A DNA stretch of 64,000 nucleotides from positions 62,001-126,000 of the forward strand of contig JAGEMR010000072.1 of assembly GCA_021030915.1 (NCBI GenBank), read 5' to 3'. A program made the translations under genes and the position numbers. Shown one piece after another: positions 48,314 to 58,968 of this stretch (the stretch's first letter is position 1; every line of letters begins with the position of its first letter). Under the pieces are notes generated by a model. That model searched no databases. It was not told where the DNA came from and saw only the letters and a program-made list of their open reading frames with translations. The DNA is from Astrothelium macrocarpum (Eukaryota; Ascomycota; Dothideomycetes; Trypetheliales; Trypetheliaceae).

Positions 48314-50481
48314 GGAGTGTCCACCACCATGTGCACGGTCCCACACAATGCACACTCAAATTAATTCTCAATATCAAACATTCAGAATTAATTATCTCCA
48401 TTAATATGAATCGGATTGAAGAAATAATTATAACGGCAGATGCGTAAAAATGTTCTAATTATATTCAGATAGTAAAATTATACGGAATTAATCATTTAAT
48501 ATTATCGCGCCGTTATCGAGATATTATTAGATTTAAAAAAGAAACGATTTATGAGAATTCTGTCAAATTTTTATAATATTATAAAAATATTTTGATTTAA
48601 TAAATTAATATATTTATGAATTGTGATATTTTTTTTATATTTTGAATGACGCGAAATTTCGCTATTAATATAATAAAATCAGAAATTGAAAAAAATTGAA
48701 TAAATTATTTTGTATAATATTATTATTCATAATTAAATTTAATATATCTCATTTCATTTAAATTCGTTCGAAAAAAGGTAAATAATTTTAAATTATTTTA
48801 ATTTTATTTTGAAATGATATAAATTATTAAATTATATTATTTTTATATTAATAATTTAATAAATCAAATTTAAAATGAATTAATATAAAATATTATTATA
48901 TAATATATATAATATGAATAAAAAAGATTTTGTTATGAATTTATTTTCAAAATATCGTCGTAAATTTAATAAAATAATATACGAATAAAATCTCTTTCAA
49001 AAATCTGATATAAATGATTTTCGTAAATGAATTATTATTTTCGTTATAATATCCATAAATAATGAAAATTTATCTTTTTCATTTATTTATAATATTCAAT
49101 TCGGATTTATTCAAAAATCATGATTTCAATATATAAATTCTGTTATTTATTAATATAATTTTATATTATTTCTATCAAATTAGATAAATAATGAAATTGG
49201 ATTAATCTGATTAAAAAAAATATTCGATAAAAATACCAAAAATAAAACTAATAACGATTTCAAATGGAAATTATTCATTATGAATGATCATGAATTTCAT
49301 TTTATTATGAAATTCTTTGATTATTATTATGAATATTGAATTTTTATGATTATTTATTTTTCTCATTCCATTTATCAATTTTAATCATTAAATATCAATT
49401 TATTTCGGTTATTGATAGAATATTATAATATGAAATTAAATGAATGGATCCAATAAACACAAAATTTTATTGGATTGAATAAAAGCGATTTTTTTTCATT
49501 ATTTTGAATAATATATATAAAAATATTCATATTAAAAAATATCAAAAATAAATGATTTCAAATAAAATTCTAATTATTTAAATCATCAATTATATTTGAT
49601 CAAATTCGTATTTAAATTATTAAAAAACATTCAGATTTATTTTCAAATTCAGATTTAAAAATTATAATTATCATAAAATATTAAAAATATATACATAAAT
49701 AATTCAATATTCAATTAAATAAAATATTATAAAAAAAAATTGATAAATTTGAAATATTCATTTTAATTCTGAATAAAAAAAATTATTTTCTGAAAATCGA
49801 AATTTTGAATTTCAAAAATATTATAAAATTTCAGAAATAATGAATTAAATATCGAAAATATTTTAATATACCATTTGAATATAATGGAATAATATTTTTT
49901 GATTTTAATAAAATCACATTTATTCGTATATAATAATAATAAAAGGAGAAGGCTGAATAATTTGAAATACAATAAAAAGAGGTTCGTAAAATTCAATTAT
50001 AAATTAATAAATAAATTGAGATTGAATAAAAGATAGAACGAAAACGCGTCCGATAGGAAATTCAATAACAACAAAAGAAAAAACGAATTACTCGGCGGCA
50101 GTAAAAGAAAAAGGCTATTGAATAACAAATTGTGGACAGACAATTCCATATAGAAACACATCAAATAAAACGGAATCAAAAGATTTAAAAACAATTATCA
50201 AATGAGATTCAAAATATGATATATATAAATGCGGAAATCTCAAATAGAACGGAAGGAATTTCTTATTCAGATCGTTCAGAACGATAAATATAATTTTCAT
50301 AACGTTTTCGAAATTAATTTCAATGAATTAGATTAGACGTAAAAATGAGAATTATTGATTATATATAATTTCATTTCATTATTTAATATGATTGTACAGA
50401 TAATTAATTCTGAATATTTGGTGATGAGAATTAATTTGAGTGTGCATTGTGTGGGACCGTGCACACGGTGGTGGATACTCC
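48314..50481 (+). mobile_element. pogo/Fot1-type element inserted in the receptor gene
   Basis: 2168 bp. Ends GGAGTGTCCACCACCATGTG (from 48314) and complement (to 50481) match over about 85 bp with several transitions. TA duplications are at 48312-48313 and 50482-50483. The interior is AT-rich with transposase remains on the plus strand. Confidence 0.88.
48406..48575 (+). pseudogene. N-terminus of a pogo-type transposase
   Basis: The frame from ATG 48406 reads MNRIEEIIITAD, then a stop, then IQIVKLYGINHLILSRRYRDIIRFKKET. This corresponds to the psq-type helix-turn-helix of fungal pogo transposases (AxxYGVxxSTLSRRxRG). The rest is not readable because of heavy A/T substitution. Confidence 0.65.
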
Positions 50482-50483
50482 TA

Positions 50484-50691
50484 AGAAATGTCACTGGCGA
50501 CCGCGAAAGATATGTCTCGCCGCAAGCCTCATCAGGAGATCCTCAACAAAAATATGAGAATATCTAAAAATTTATTTTTTAATAAATTATTGACAGATTG
50601 TTCACAGTTCGTAACTGTTTAGAATAGTATGGGGCTGTCTCAGCGAAGCCTGCGGCGAATTGCGTCCTTCGCGGTCGCTGTTGACATTTCT
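50484..50691. repeat. Imperfect inverted repeat (MITE or inverted duplication)
   Basis: The left arm (50484-50540, AGAAATGTCACTGGCGACCG) and the reverse complement of the right arm (about 50636-50691) agree at roughly three quarters of positions over about 52 bp. TA lies at 50482-50483 and 50692-50693. This suggests a 208-bp MITE. Both arms also translate to similar RNVxxDREGRxSPQAS-like peptides, so an inverted duplication of a coding fragment is possible. Confidence 0.5.
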
Positions 50692-50693
50692 TA

Positions 50694-51199
50694 TTCCATC
50701 CACTGATGGCCCCGATATTAACGGTATCACATTGAGAGACCCTCTGAGCTTGTTTGCGTACAATGTGCTCCAGAAGCCTCTTTCCCGAGTCCTTGCCGCT
50801 CTAATGTGAGTGAATTGACAGGCAACTCAACCCAAATCATCCCTCCCGCTGAATGGTCTCAGTCGTTATGATAGATACAATGTGCTCACTGACAACATTT
50901 GTCATTTTAATCCCTGGCAAGGCCAAGGTAGCAAAACCTTCTCCTGTGTGTGTCGGAGAGAGCCCCAATACATTCCAAAGCAGTTGAAATTTTGAAACAA
51001 TTAGGGAGAAAAATCTTGCTGAGGATCGTGCCGCCGATTATTGTCAATGGTTTTTCCAATCCTCCATGGCATTTGTCGCGAACATTCCATGAACCTAACT
51101 CTTTTCCAGCTGATAATCCACGATATTCCGGAGAGTCTGCTGTTCAAGAAAAATTTTGATGATTATATATTATTTTCAAAAATCTCTTTGCCGATGGAA
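50694..51199 (+). other. Possible decayed coding remnant
   Basis: The plus strand has a 60-codon open stretch ending near 50811 (PSTDGPDINGITLRDPLSLF) and a 69-codon frame at 50950-51159. Both have protein-like composition but no family I recognise. They may be remains of one broken gene. Weak. Confidence 0.25.
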
Positions 51200-51333
51200 G
51201 GACCTGTGGCGCAACGGTAAGCCCACAAGATTTTCGCAAAAATCTACATCTCCTGACATATTCAAGGTAGCGCAGTCGACTCCAGTTGCCTGGATCCATC
51301 GGAAGGTTAAGCGTTCGAATCGCTTCGGGTTCA
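51200..51333 (+). tRNA. tRNA-Trp(CCA) with anticodon-loop intron and a D-loop insertion
   Basis: Acceptor stem GGACCTG (51200-51206) pairs with CGGGTTC (51326-51332), discriminator A at 51333. D-stem GCGC (51209-51212) pairs with GCGC (51270-51273). Anticodon CCA is at 51282-51284. A 12-nt intron (51286-51297) sits after position 37, at the canonical site, and its CTGG pairs with CCAG. The T-arm is AAGCG-TTCGAAT-CGCTT. The A-box TGGCGCAACGG and B-box GTTCGAATC are present and a T6 terminator follows. Two oddities: a 50-nt insertion in the D-loop, and a G-A mismatch at the top of the anticodon stem (27-43). It could be a functional gene or a pseudogene. Confidence 0.8.
51217..51266 (+). other. 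Spliceosomal-intron-like insertion in the tRNA D-loop
   Basis: 50 nt beginning GTAAGC, with CCTGACAT about 15 nt before the 3' end, and ending TTCAAG. Removal joins CAACG to GTAGCGC and restores the normal D-arm. The insertion is also flanked by a direct GGTA (51216-51219 and 51266-51269), so a small transposition or duplication event would give the same picture. Confidence 0.6.
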
Positions 51334-51339
51334 TTTTTT
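51334..51339 (+). terminator. RNA polymerase III T-run terminator
   Basis: Six T residues directly after the discriminator base of the tRNA-Trp gene. Confidence 0.75.
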
Positions 51340-54300
51340 ATTTCGAAATATATTCGTTTTGCTTCAGAAAGATACGTTTCATGGTGTTGATAAGTTCATT
51401 ATTTACAAAATGACTCTTGAGGAAATCAACAGCGTCCGGGCGTTTTCAGGGTCCATCGGTGGTCGGTTGTCGGAAGTCCGACTGCCCAACCAACTTCCAA
51501 AATCTTAGTTCCGCGCTTTTGACTACACGTGATCTTGAGACAATATGGCTACTCAGAGTTGGAGTTGATGCTTTGGATACGCTTCCATATTGTATGGCCT
51601 CGCTTTAGCTCATGTTAATAACATAAGCAAGTTCAACCGTCAAATGATCAGTTGTCATGCATCTCATTGTCTGCCTAAGCACTATTAAGTCGAATCGAAC
51701 ATCTATGTACGTTAGAGATTCACTCGTACCTGGCCATGACTTCGTTTTCCTCGTCGATATTCCCAAGCGATTAATTAGGAAGGTTAACTTCACTTTGCTG
51801 CAGTGCTTGGTAGCATCAAATCGGTTGAGGAACTCCCTGACTCGATTTCAAGTATTTTATATATGTCAAGTATGTCAGTCATTTTTCAGTTTTGACTCAA
51901 CGCGCACGTTTCTATTGAGAATCCCCTTAATGTTGTTTCAAACATATTATATACGTCATGAAGTTCATTAAAATTGTCTCTGTTTATGATGACTAGCTCA
52001 GCAACTAAAAATCTGTTGGAGGTCTCCCCAAGTCGATACTAAGGCTCTAATGGGAACCTTGATGTTCGAAGAAACTCCTAGGACTATGTTATCGTTATAC
52101 CAATCTTCAATAACGTATTGCAATCAAACAGATGAGCAGCAAAGGTGGACCCAAATGAAGAGACACTCTCAGGATACTTTCTTGTTATGTATTGTACAGA
52201 TTAGTCACGCCGTGATGCACAGCACCGACGCCTTTATTTCGAGACTTCCTTGCTGTTCTTGCTGAACCCTGGAAGCTCCGTACCTGGGCTTATGCCCATA
52301 TCCTACCGCATGAGTACATAGAGAGATCCTCAGCAACGCACCCCGTGATGTTGGAAACACACAAGACGCACTGTAAATACGAGGGATCATTCAAGCCAGT
52401 GCTCGTTGGATACAGACTGGCAATGCTTGGAGGAAGACGCTTTTCGGGGTCAAAGATCTTCACCAAAAAGCAGGGTCTGATTTGGAGAGCTAAATCCGGA
52501 GTACCTGTCAGGTCCGGAGACTTGAATCCATGCCCTCTGACGACGACTTGAGGCAGCTCCTCCGGAACGGCCGACTGTCTGGCAATCTTCAATAAAGCCG
52601 CGGTATCTCCAGTATCTTGCTGGCCGATCTTGGAGCGTGCTTGTTAGCGAGGCGTGAGGTAGAACTTTTTCGGCTCTAGATCTGGAGTTGTAACCCCCGA
52701 TGTGAAAAGGACATTTTGTTGTAGATTGAGACATGACTCGCTGTTAAAGAAAAGCTCTTTGTGCGAATTTAAGTCCTGTTGATGAGGATTGCGGATGCTT
52801 GAGCCAATGCTGCCGAAAGGCAACACTGATTTCATGAGGCTCAAGACCAATGAAGCTCGATTGCGTTATTTCGAATTCATGAATTAGTCCTATGCGAGTA
52901 AAAATGAGACCATTCCAACCAATATTTAATTGGATTGAATGACGTTCATAAGTAATTTTTTAGGCTCAGGTGAGACGAGGTAAGTTTAGTCGACATTTAG
53001 TCGTGTTCGTCGATGTTCGCAGATTAATCCTAGATTTGGTTATAATGTTAGTCCAATCGGCGTCCTATTCCACTGACCATTAGAAGGGCAACTGTTCTCT
53101 TCTTCTGCAAATCAGACGTGCGATTCAGAGCACTCGGGGCTGCAATGAGAAACATCAAGGGGGATCTCTCAGTATAGGGTCTCACGATTCTAATGGCTTG
53201 GAACTGTATCAGGGTTCCCCCGGATGTGCGAATGGCTGATATCGATTTCTGCGGTCCATGGCATTTCTCATTGCAGCTCCTAGTGGCAGATTGAGCAAAG
53301 CTAGTATAATCTCAGAGTGCTGGGGTTTCAAAACAGAATTCTGGTATTTCGAAACAACAGAAACGTAAACAAAAAGCATGTGAGCAAGGGTTGGCTGATG
53401 GCCAAAAGATCTTGAAAGAGAACTCGTAAGCTCAGGCTAGTAAGATCAATACTAATAATTCCAAGCTGTCGTTTTCTGGAACATAACAAGACAGAGTGCT
53501 ATAAAGGCTGGCAAGCAGGAGAATGTGCTTCCAAAAGAGGTTTGATATTGCTCCTTTCCGATACTTGGTATAAAAGCCCGGCTTCTATTCCCGAGGCACT
53601 CCTTACAAAATTATCTTTGATCATTGTTGCGCGTTGAAGCATAATTACATGGAAAATTACTCTTTCCTCTTTTTCGAGGTGAAAAGGCGACTTCATCACT
53701 TTGTTGAGATCGAAATAGCTTTCAGTCGAGCCTCGTCACCTACAGGCGGTGAAAGCCTAGAAGATGTGGTTGGTTCGGTCAATGACCCTCAAACAGGTCC
53801 TTGAGCCAGCCAAAAAAGGAAGGTAAACCAGGCCAAGATAAATACTCGATTTAATACATAAGAAGCCAGCATGTCACGCCTCCGAGCAGCAGGCTACGTT
53901 TCCATGGTGCAGAATTGTGGGTGCGTCGCAGACGATGATAAGGCAAGGAGAGCCTCGCATTTCTAGCGCAATACTTTCCAGCATGAATCGGTGGGGAACT
54001 GTTCTGCTGAACTCTATGCAATCTCCCACACCGCAGTCGGAGCTTCCTCTATTGTAAAAGCCTACTTCAGGCTGTGGGCATGGTTCTCAGAGATGTCTTA
54101 CCAAGGGATGGATGGCGGTGAAGAAGAGGTGGAGATTGCAGGGAAGCCTCATAGGGCTGAAGCCAAGTACGCGCTAATGCAGCCCGGCACGATGGTCCAC
54201 CCGTGTCCATACCGACCTCACGCGTCAACTCAATTAACACCACAACATCGTCTTCACCGTGCGCGTGTACTCTATTTCTCTCTCTCTCCTATGACCGCCA

Positions 54301-54376
54301 AAACGCTGTGTCGGATCTTGGCATATCAAGCAGCGGTATGCATCGGATCCAATGTGACGCTTCCCCGACGTAATCC
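51340..54376. other. Gene-poor region with no supportable gene
   Basis: About 3 kb of ordinary composition. Short frames on both strands (for example 52290-52592 and 52450-52734 on minus, 52050-52265 on plus) overlap each other and lack known motifs. They may be remains of decayed genes or repeats. No TIR or LTR was recognised. Confidence 0.45.
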
Positions 54377-57300
54377 ATGTATTGGCCGCTAGGGACACCC
54401 ACCGTCTACGCTGCGAGTAATCAGTCGTCGCAGCAAGAAGCCATCCAGACCTCCGATGGCGTCTCACAAAGTGATGACGACCCAAGAATCGAAGAAAGGG
54501 TCCTGGGGGACTCCCCAGATAGGCAGCCTTCTGTCGTTACTTCAGATCCGGCCATAGCGATTGATGAAGAAGGCGACCATGAGGATGATGGGACGCTAAA
54601 AGATTCGCTGTTGACCCGATCGGCTGAAAAGTTTGCACCTTCCTATCTGCGCTCTGTCAAGGCGTCGCGGCGAAAAGACACGTACAGTGTAGATAAAGAC
54701 AACGAGATCATTGCATTGCGTGTTGCTCGAGCAGGCCATATATTCGTCAGCCTCACCAAGACCTCGCTTGTGGTCTGGCAGACAAGGGTGGGTCAAGATC
54801 AATCTTTGATATACTCTGCGCGTCTCTGATGTTCTGAATTTGAAGCCAGTAGTGGTACTAGCCTCTGTGATTCGTTCGCCTCAATCCCTACAGACCTATG
54901 GATTCAACCTATCCTTGTCGCTTAGACCTGACTCCCAGATTCTCGTCGTGCAGACCGAGCTTGGGTTCCTTATCACCTATTCATTGGCTACTGATTCTTC
55001 AGCTCTTGTCTACAGGCAGCAACAAGTGCAGACCAGTCATCCACGCAGACATAGTATTACGAACGGTAATGTCAATCGTGGCTATGGCGATCGAGATCCA
55101 GGTGCAAGAGACTTCATCCCAGAAATTAACATACGTTTTCGAATGGTCATCAAAATTGATGCCGGCATCGGTCGAATACTCGCGTTAGACGATGAGCTGA
55201 TGGTTTCTACCATCAAACCTGCAGCCGTGCAGTGTATTCGCTGGACTCCAGACAACAATGGCTCTCAAACAAGCACTGAGCTTATCAGTAAAATGGCTTG
55301 GATATCTGGTAATGCCAGGATTGTGGATATGCTACACGATCGTCCCATGAACCTCTCTACCTGGATTACCGACGACGGTAAAGCGTATGCTGTGCAGCGA
55401 ATCCTTGGCACATCAGCAAGTCCAAATCCCAAGCGGTCGGTGAGCATGTTCAAAGGCTACTGTTTTCATGTTCCCAAAGTAGAGTTGGAATATGCTGTCA
55501 AAGTAACAATCAACGCCCGCTTTTCTTTGATCGCAGTTGGCTGCGCAAACGGGAACGTTGCAATATACACTGCGCGTGACTACGATGGTCACATTCCGTT
55601 TTCGCTTACCCTCCGTCCAGTCAACTCAGTAGACTCGCTAGGCAGACTTACTTGCCTCACATACTCGCCGGATGGTTACTGCCTGTTCGTAGGCTATGAG
55701 CACGGATGGATGACCTGGAGCGTCTATGGTAAACTGAGTGGCAGTAGCTTTACATCGGACCGAGACATTTCAGCAACCAATGACGAGAAATGGCTACTTG
55801 GTGTGCGTGAGGCATTTTGGATTGGGGGCGGGTCATCATTGCTTATGGTCAGCCCGTCTGATGACCGACTATGGACACTCGAAATGGCCCGCAGCGCTGC
55901 TACTGGCTGCTTCTCTCCAGACAACATATCCCGCCCTCTCCTTCAAACTGATAGCGGTTTTATGATTTACAGGGGTTACGATGTAGCTGATCTAACGGCA
56001 ATTTCTGTAGAAGCGTCGATGTGGCACCATGTCCAACTACCAGCTGGCTACTTGGCCGATCAGTGGCCGGTTCGTTGTTCAGCCATTTCGCCCGACGGTA
56101 GGTATGTAGCTGTGGCAGGAAGGCGAGGTCTTGCCCATTACAGTGTCAATAGTGGACGATGGAAGACTTTTGATGACCCAAACAGCGAGAATGAGTTTGC
56201 AGTTAGAGGTGGTATGTGTTGGCGCCAACATCTTCTTATAGCAGCCATAGAAGCGGGCAGCACGTACCAAGTAAGCGTTATCCCAAAATATTTGAATTAG
56301 CAACTAACAAGACCCAAAGTTGCGTCTTTTCTCTCGAGAAAAACAACTGAATGAGACAGAGACGCTGCACATGGAAACATTTGAATCCCCAATCATATAC
56401 ATCACATCGTCAGGTGAGGATTCGTTGCTGGTCTACACCTATGAAAACGTCCTTTTCCACTATGTCATTGGTGCCCTCGATTCAACAATAACACTTACCC
56501 AAGTCGGTCAAATTGGGCTACAAGGCATCATACGTGCACCGCTACGAGTAAGGTCAGTAAGCTGGATAGTCCCAGAAGAACAACTAAGTAAGAGCTATGA
56601 TCCCCTTCCAACGTTGCTTCCGCTAAAATGGTATAGACCAGGGAGATCCCTCTCAAGATGTTGCCGTGGCTACTGTCATGTTTTTAGTAGACGGGAAGTT
56701 GGTGATGTTGCAACCTTCAGCTACTGATCAAGGCGAGCTGAAATACGATATGCGTGTGATCGCGCAGAACGTCGAATACTATTCGCTCATGCGAGATCAG
56801 GATGTTGGGGGCGGCGAGGACGTTACAGTCCCAGTACCATTTACACCGAATGGGGGTCTAAACATACAGACGGCACAGTCTTATGTCCTACGAGATTCAC
56901 TGTGGTATTTTGACGGATCGTCTATTGCCGTGTGGTCTGACGTGCAGGACGTTTTAAGCTCAGCAGCCATGGATTTCGGACGGGAACTCCCCGCTGCAGT
57001 GCAAATCCACGTGGATTTTTACCCTTTATGTACGCTTGTTTCCAAGGGCATAATGTTTGGGATCGAGCCTGAGTTGGTGCAAAGGCGGGATCTTTCCTTT
57101 GCTTTTTGGCGGTTCGCAACTAGAGTAAGTCATTGTGAAACAACAGTCCACAACCCTTGATTGACCGCCGCTAGACTCATCTCTTCCTCCCTCCACTACT
57201 GCGCCACTATCTTTCTCAGTACAACTCTCCGGCTGCTCTCCATCTCTCACACCGATATCGACAATTGCCGTATTTTCCGCATGCCCTGGAGGTTCTTTTA

Positions 57301-57945
57301 CACGATGTGCTTGACGACGAAGTTGAGACAGCACCACCACCAGAAGATGCACTGTTGCCCAACGTTCTCTCGTTCTTATCCTCATTTCCACAATACCTTG
57401 ATATTATAGTACAATGCACACGCAAAACAGAGGTACGGTCATGGCGAACATTATTTGCGCACTTACCTTCACCACAAGAGCTGTTCGAAGAATCTTTGAA
57501 CAAGGGTTCTTTGAAGACGGCAGGTGGATACCTGCTGGTATTACACAATCTCGAAGAACTGCACACTGGCTCTAACCAGTCGCTCCGACTACTTCATCGA
57601 GCCAAAGAAGAGCAAGACTGGGAATTATGTAAAGAATTGGCACGCTTTCTCATGGCTTTGGATGAGTCAGGCAATACGTTGAGACAGGCGCTTGCTGAAG
57701 TGGATTTGCAAAGCAGATCTACCGGTGAGGAGATGATAGGAACTGGGGGTACCCCACGTAGCCCAAAGGTAAGAATAGGAACTAATGGTACACGTGGATC
57801 TTCACATGCGCGAGGAGAAACTCCTTCCGCCAACGCCGGCGACCATAATAGCAGTCCCAGCAGTCTGGGTGCTAACATTGGCGAGACGGGAGTGCGCACG
57901 GCGCATGGGAGTGGAGACTATTTTGCTTCTGTACCTGGTCCATAA
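54377..57945 (+). CDS. RIC1: RIC1, subunit of the Ypt6/Rab6 guanine-nucleotide exchange factor
   Basis: Five exons (54377-54787, 54846-56270, 56320-56587, 56637-57124, 57175-57945) give 1120 residues. Four introns of 49-58 bp keep frame; the first has a weak GTGGGT donor. The start MYWPLGTPTVYAA is characteristic of fungal Ric1. A WD40-like beta-propeller half follows (ISPDGRYVAVAGRRGLAHY). The RIC1-family C-terminal alpha-solenoid begins near ATRTHLFLPPLLRHYL, with PYFPHALEVLLHDVLDDE. The C-terminus is Ser/Gly-rich. With Rgp1, Ric1 activates Ypt6 at the Golgi for endosome-to-Golgi retrograde transport. The size is usual for the family. Confidence 0.93.
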
Positions 57946-58968
57946 CGAGTTGCGAGTCAATTCGACTAAATCTCATGTTCATGCACATAAGACCATCGGT
58001 GCCAAACTAGCGGCGCGGACGTAATCGATGCAACGTGATTGATTAGGCCCACCGCTCTTAAAATGTGTTTGAGAGAATCGAATCTCGATGCGACCTCCTT
58101 TCTGAGGTATTTTTGTATCGAAAATGCGCCATTGCCGCATTGCAGGCCGACCGGTCCGGCCAGCTAAATGGTCACATCGTTTTCTAAATTTTGCTCGCAC
58201 ACACAAACAAACGTAAAAACTACAGGGACATTCATCACTGAAACCACAGGGCCTCGCTTTGTTAAAGTGACATGCATCGGACATGGTTGCTGCTTTCCAC
58301 CTGTCCTGAGGTCATTCTTAATCTCGAGCGGTGAGGCTGGCCGCAGTCAGCTGCCTAATTGCCTACAACGACGCCCCTACCCAGGTACCCATGTACCGCT
58401 TGGCACGATTAGGTGAGTAACTTTAGTACATGACCGCCGCTCCGTCCCTCTTCCCGCATGCCAAAGGATGATGATGCATGAGGCGATGTGCGGTGGACAG
58501 TCCACGGAGTAACGAACTGGCGGCACGACGCCGCCTTATGACAAGGCTGAGGATTCGTGCATTGCGGCTCTCAGCTGCCACACTGAGCCAGGTTGTGAAT
58601 CCCTCGGCTCTTGACAGGGCCACAGTCGTAGAGAGGCGCAAGGCTACCCCCAGGCATCAACAGGCTCCGTTCGATGCCTGTATCTGGGGTCGCGACATTC
58701 GCCACCAAGTTCTGCATTCCCCAGGAATGGGATGGAAGGGCAGCTGGCGCGCCGACCAGCCATGATGCGTCTAGACGATTGGCTTCGGAGACAGCGATTA
58801 ACGCTACGGTTATCTGCGCCCGTTTCTGCCGGTTGTGCAAGCCTAGTCTCCGTACCAAGACGAAGCACGCCCATTTGGCGCGCTTCTTTTTCACCACTGC
58901 TTTTCATCCAGACACTGCCCTCGTCTCCAAATAGTTAAGAATGTGACTCCTGACGCTTGCATCTCCTC
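57946..58968. other. Intergenic region upstream of the transcription-factor gene
   Basis: About 1 kb between genes on the same strand, presumably the 3' end of RIC1 and the promoter of the next gene. Overlapping frames on both strands at 58423-58938 have no recognisable domain. Confidence 0.5.
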
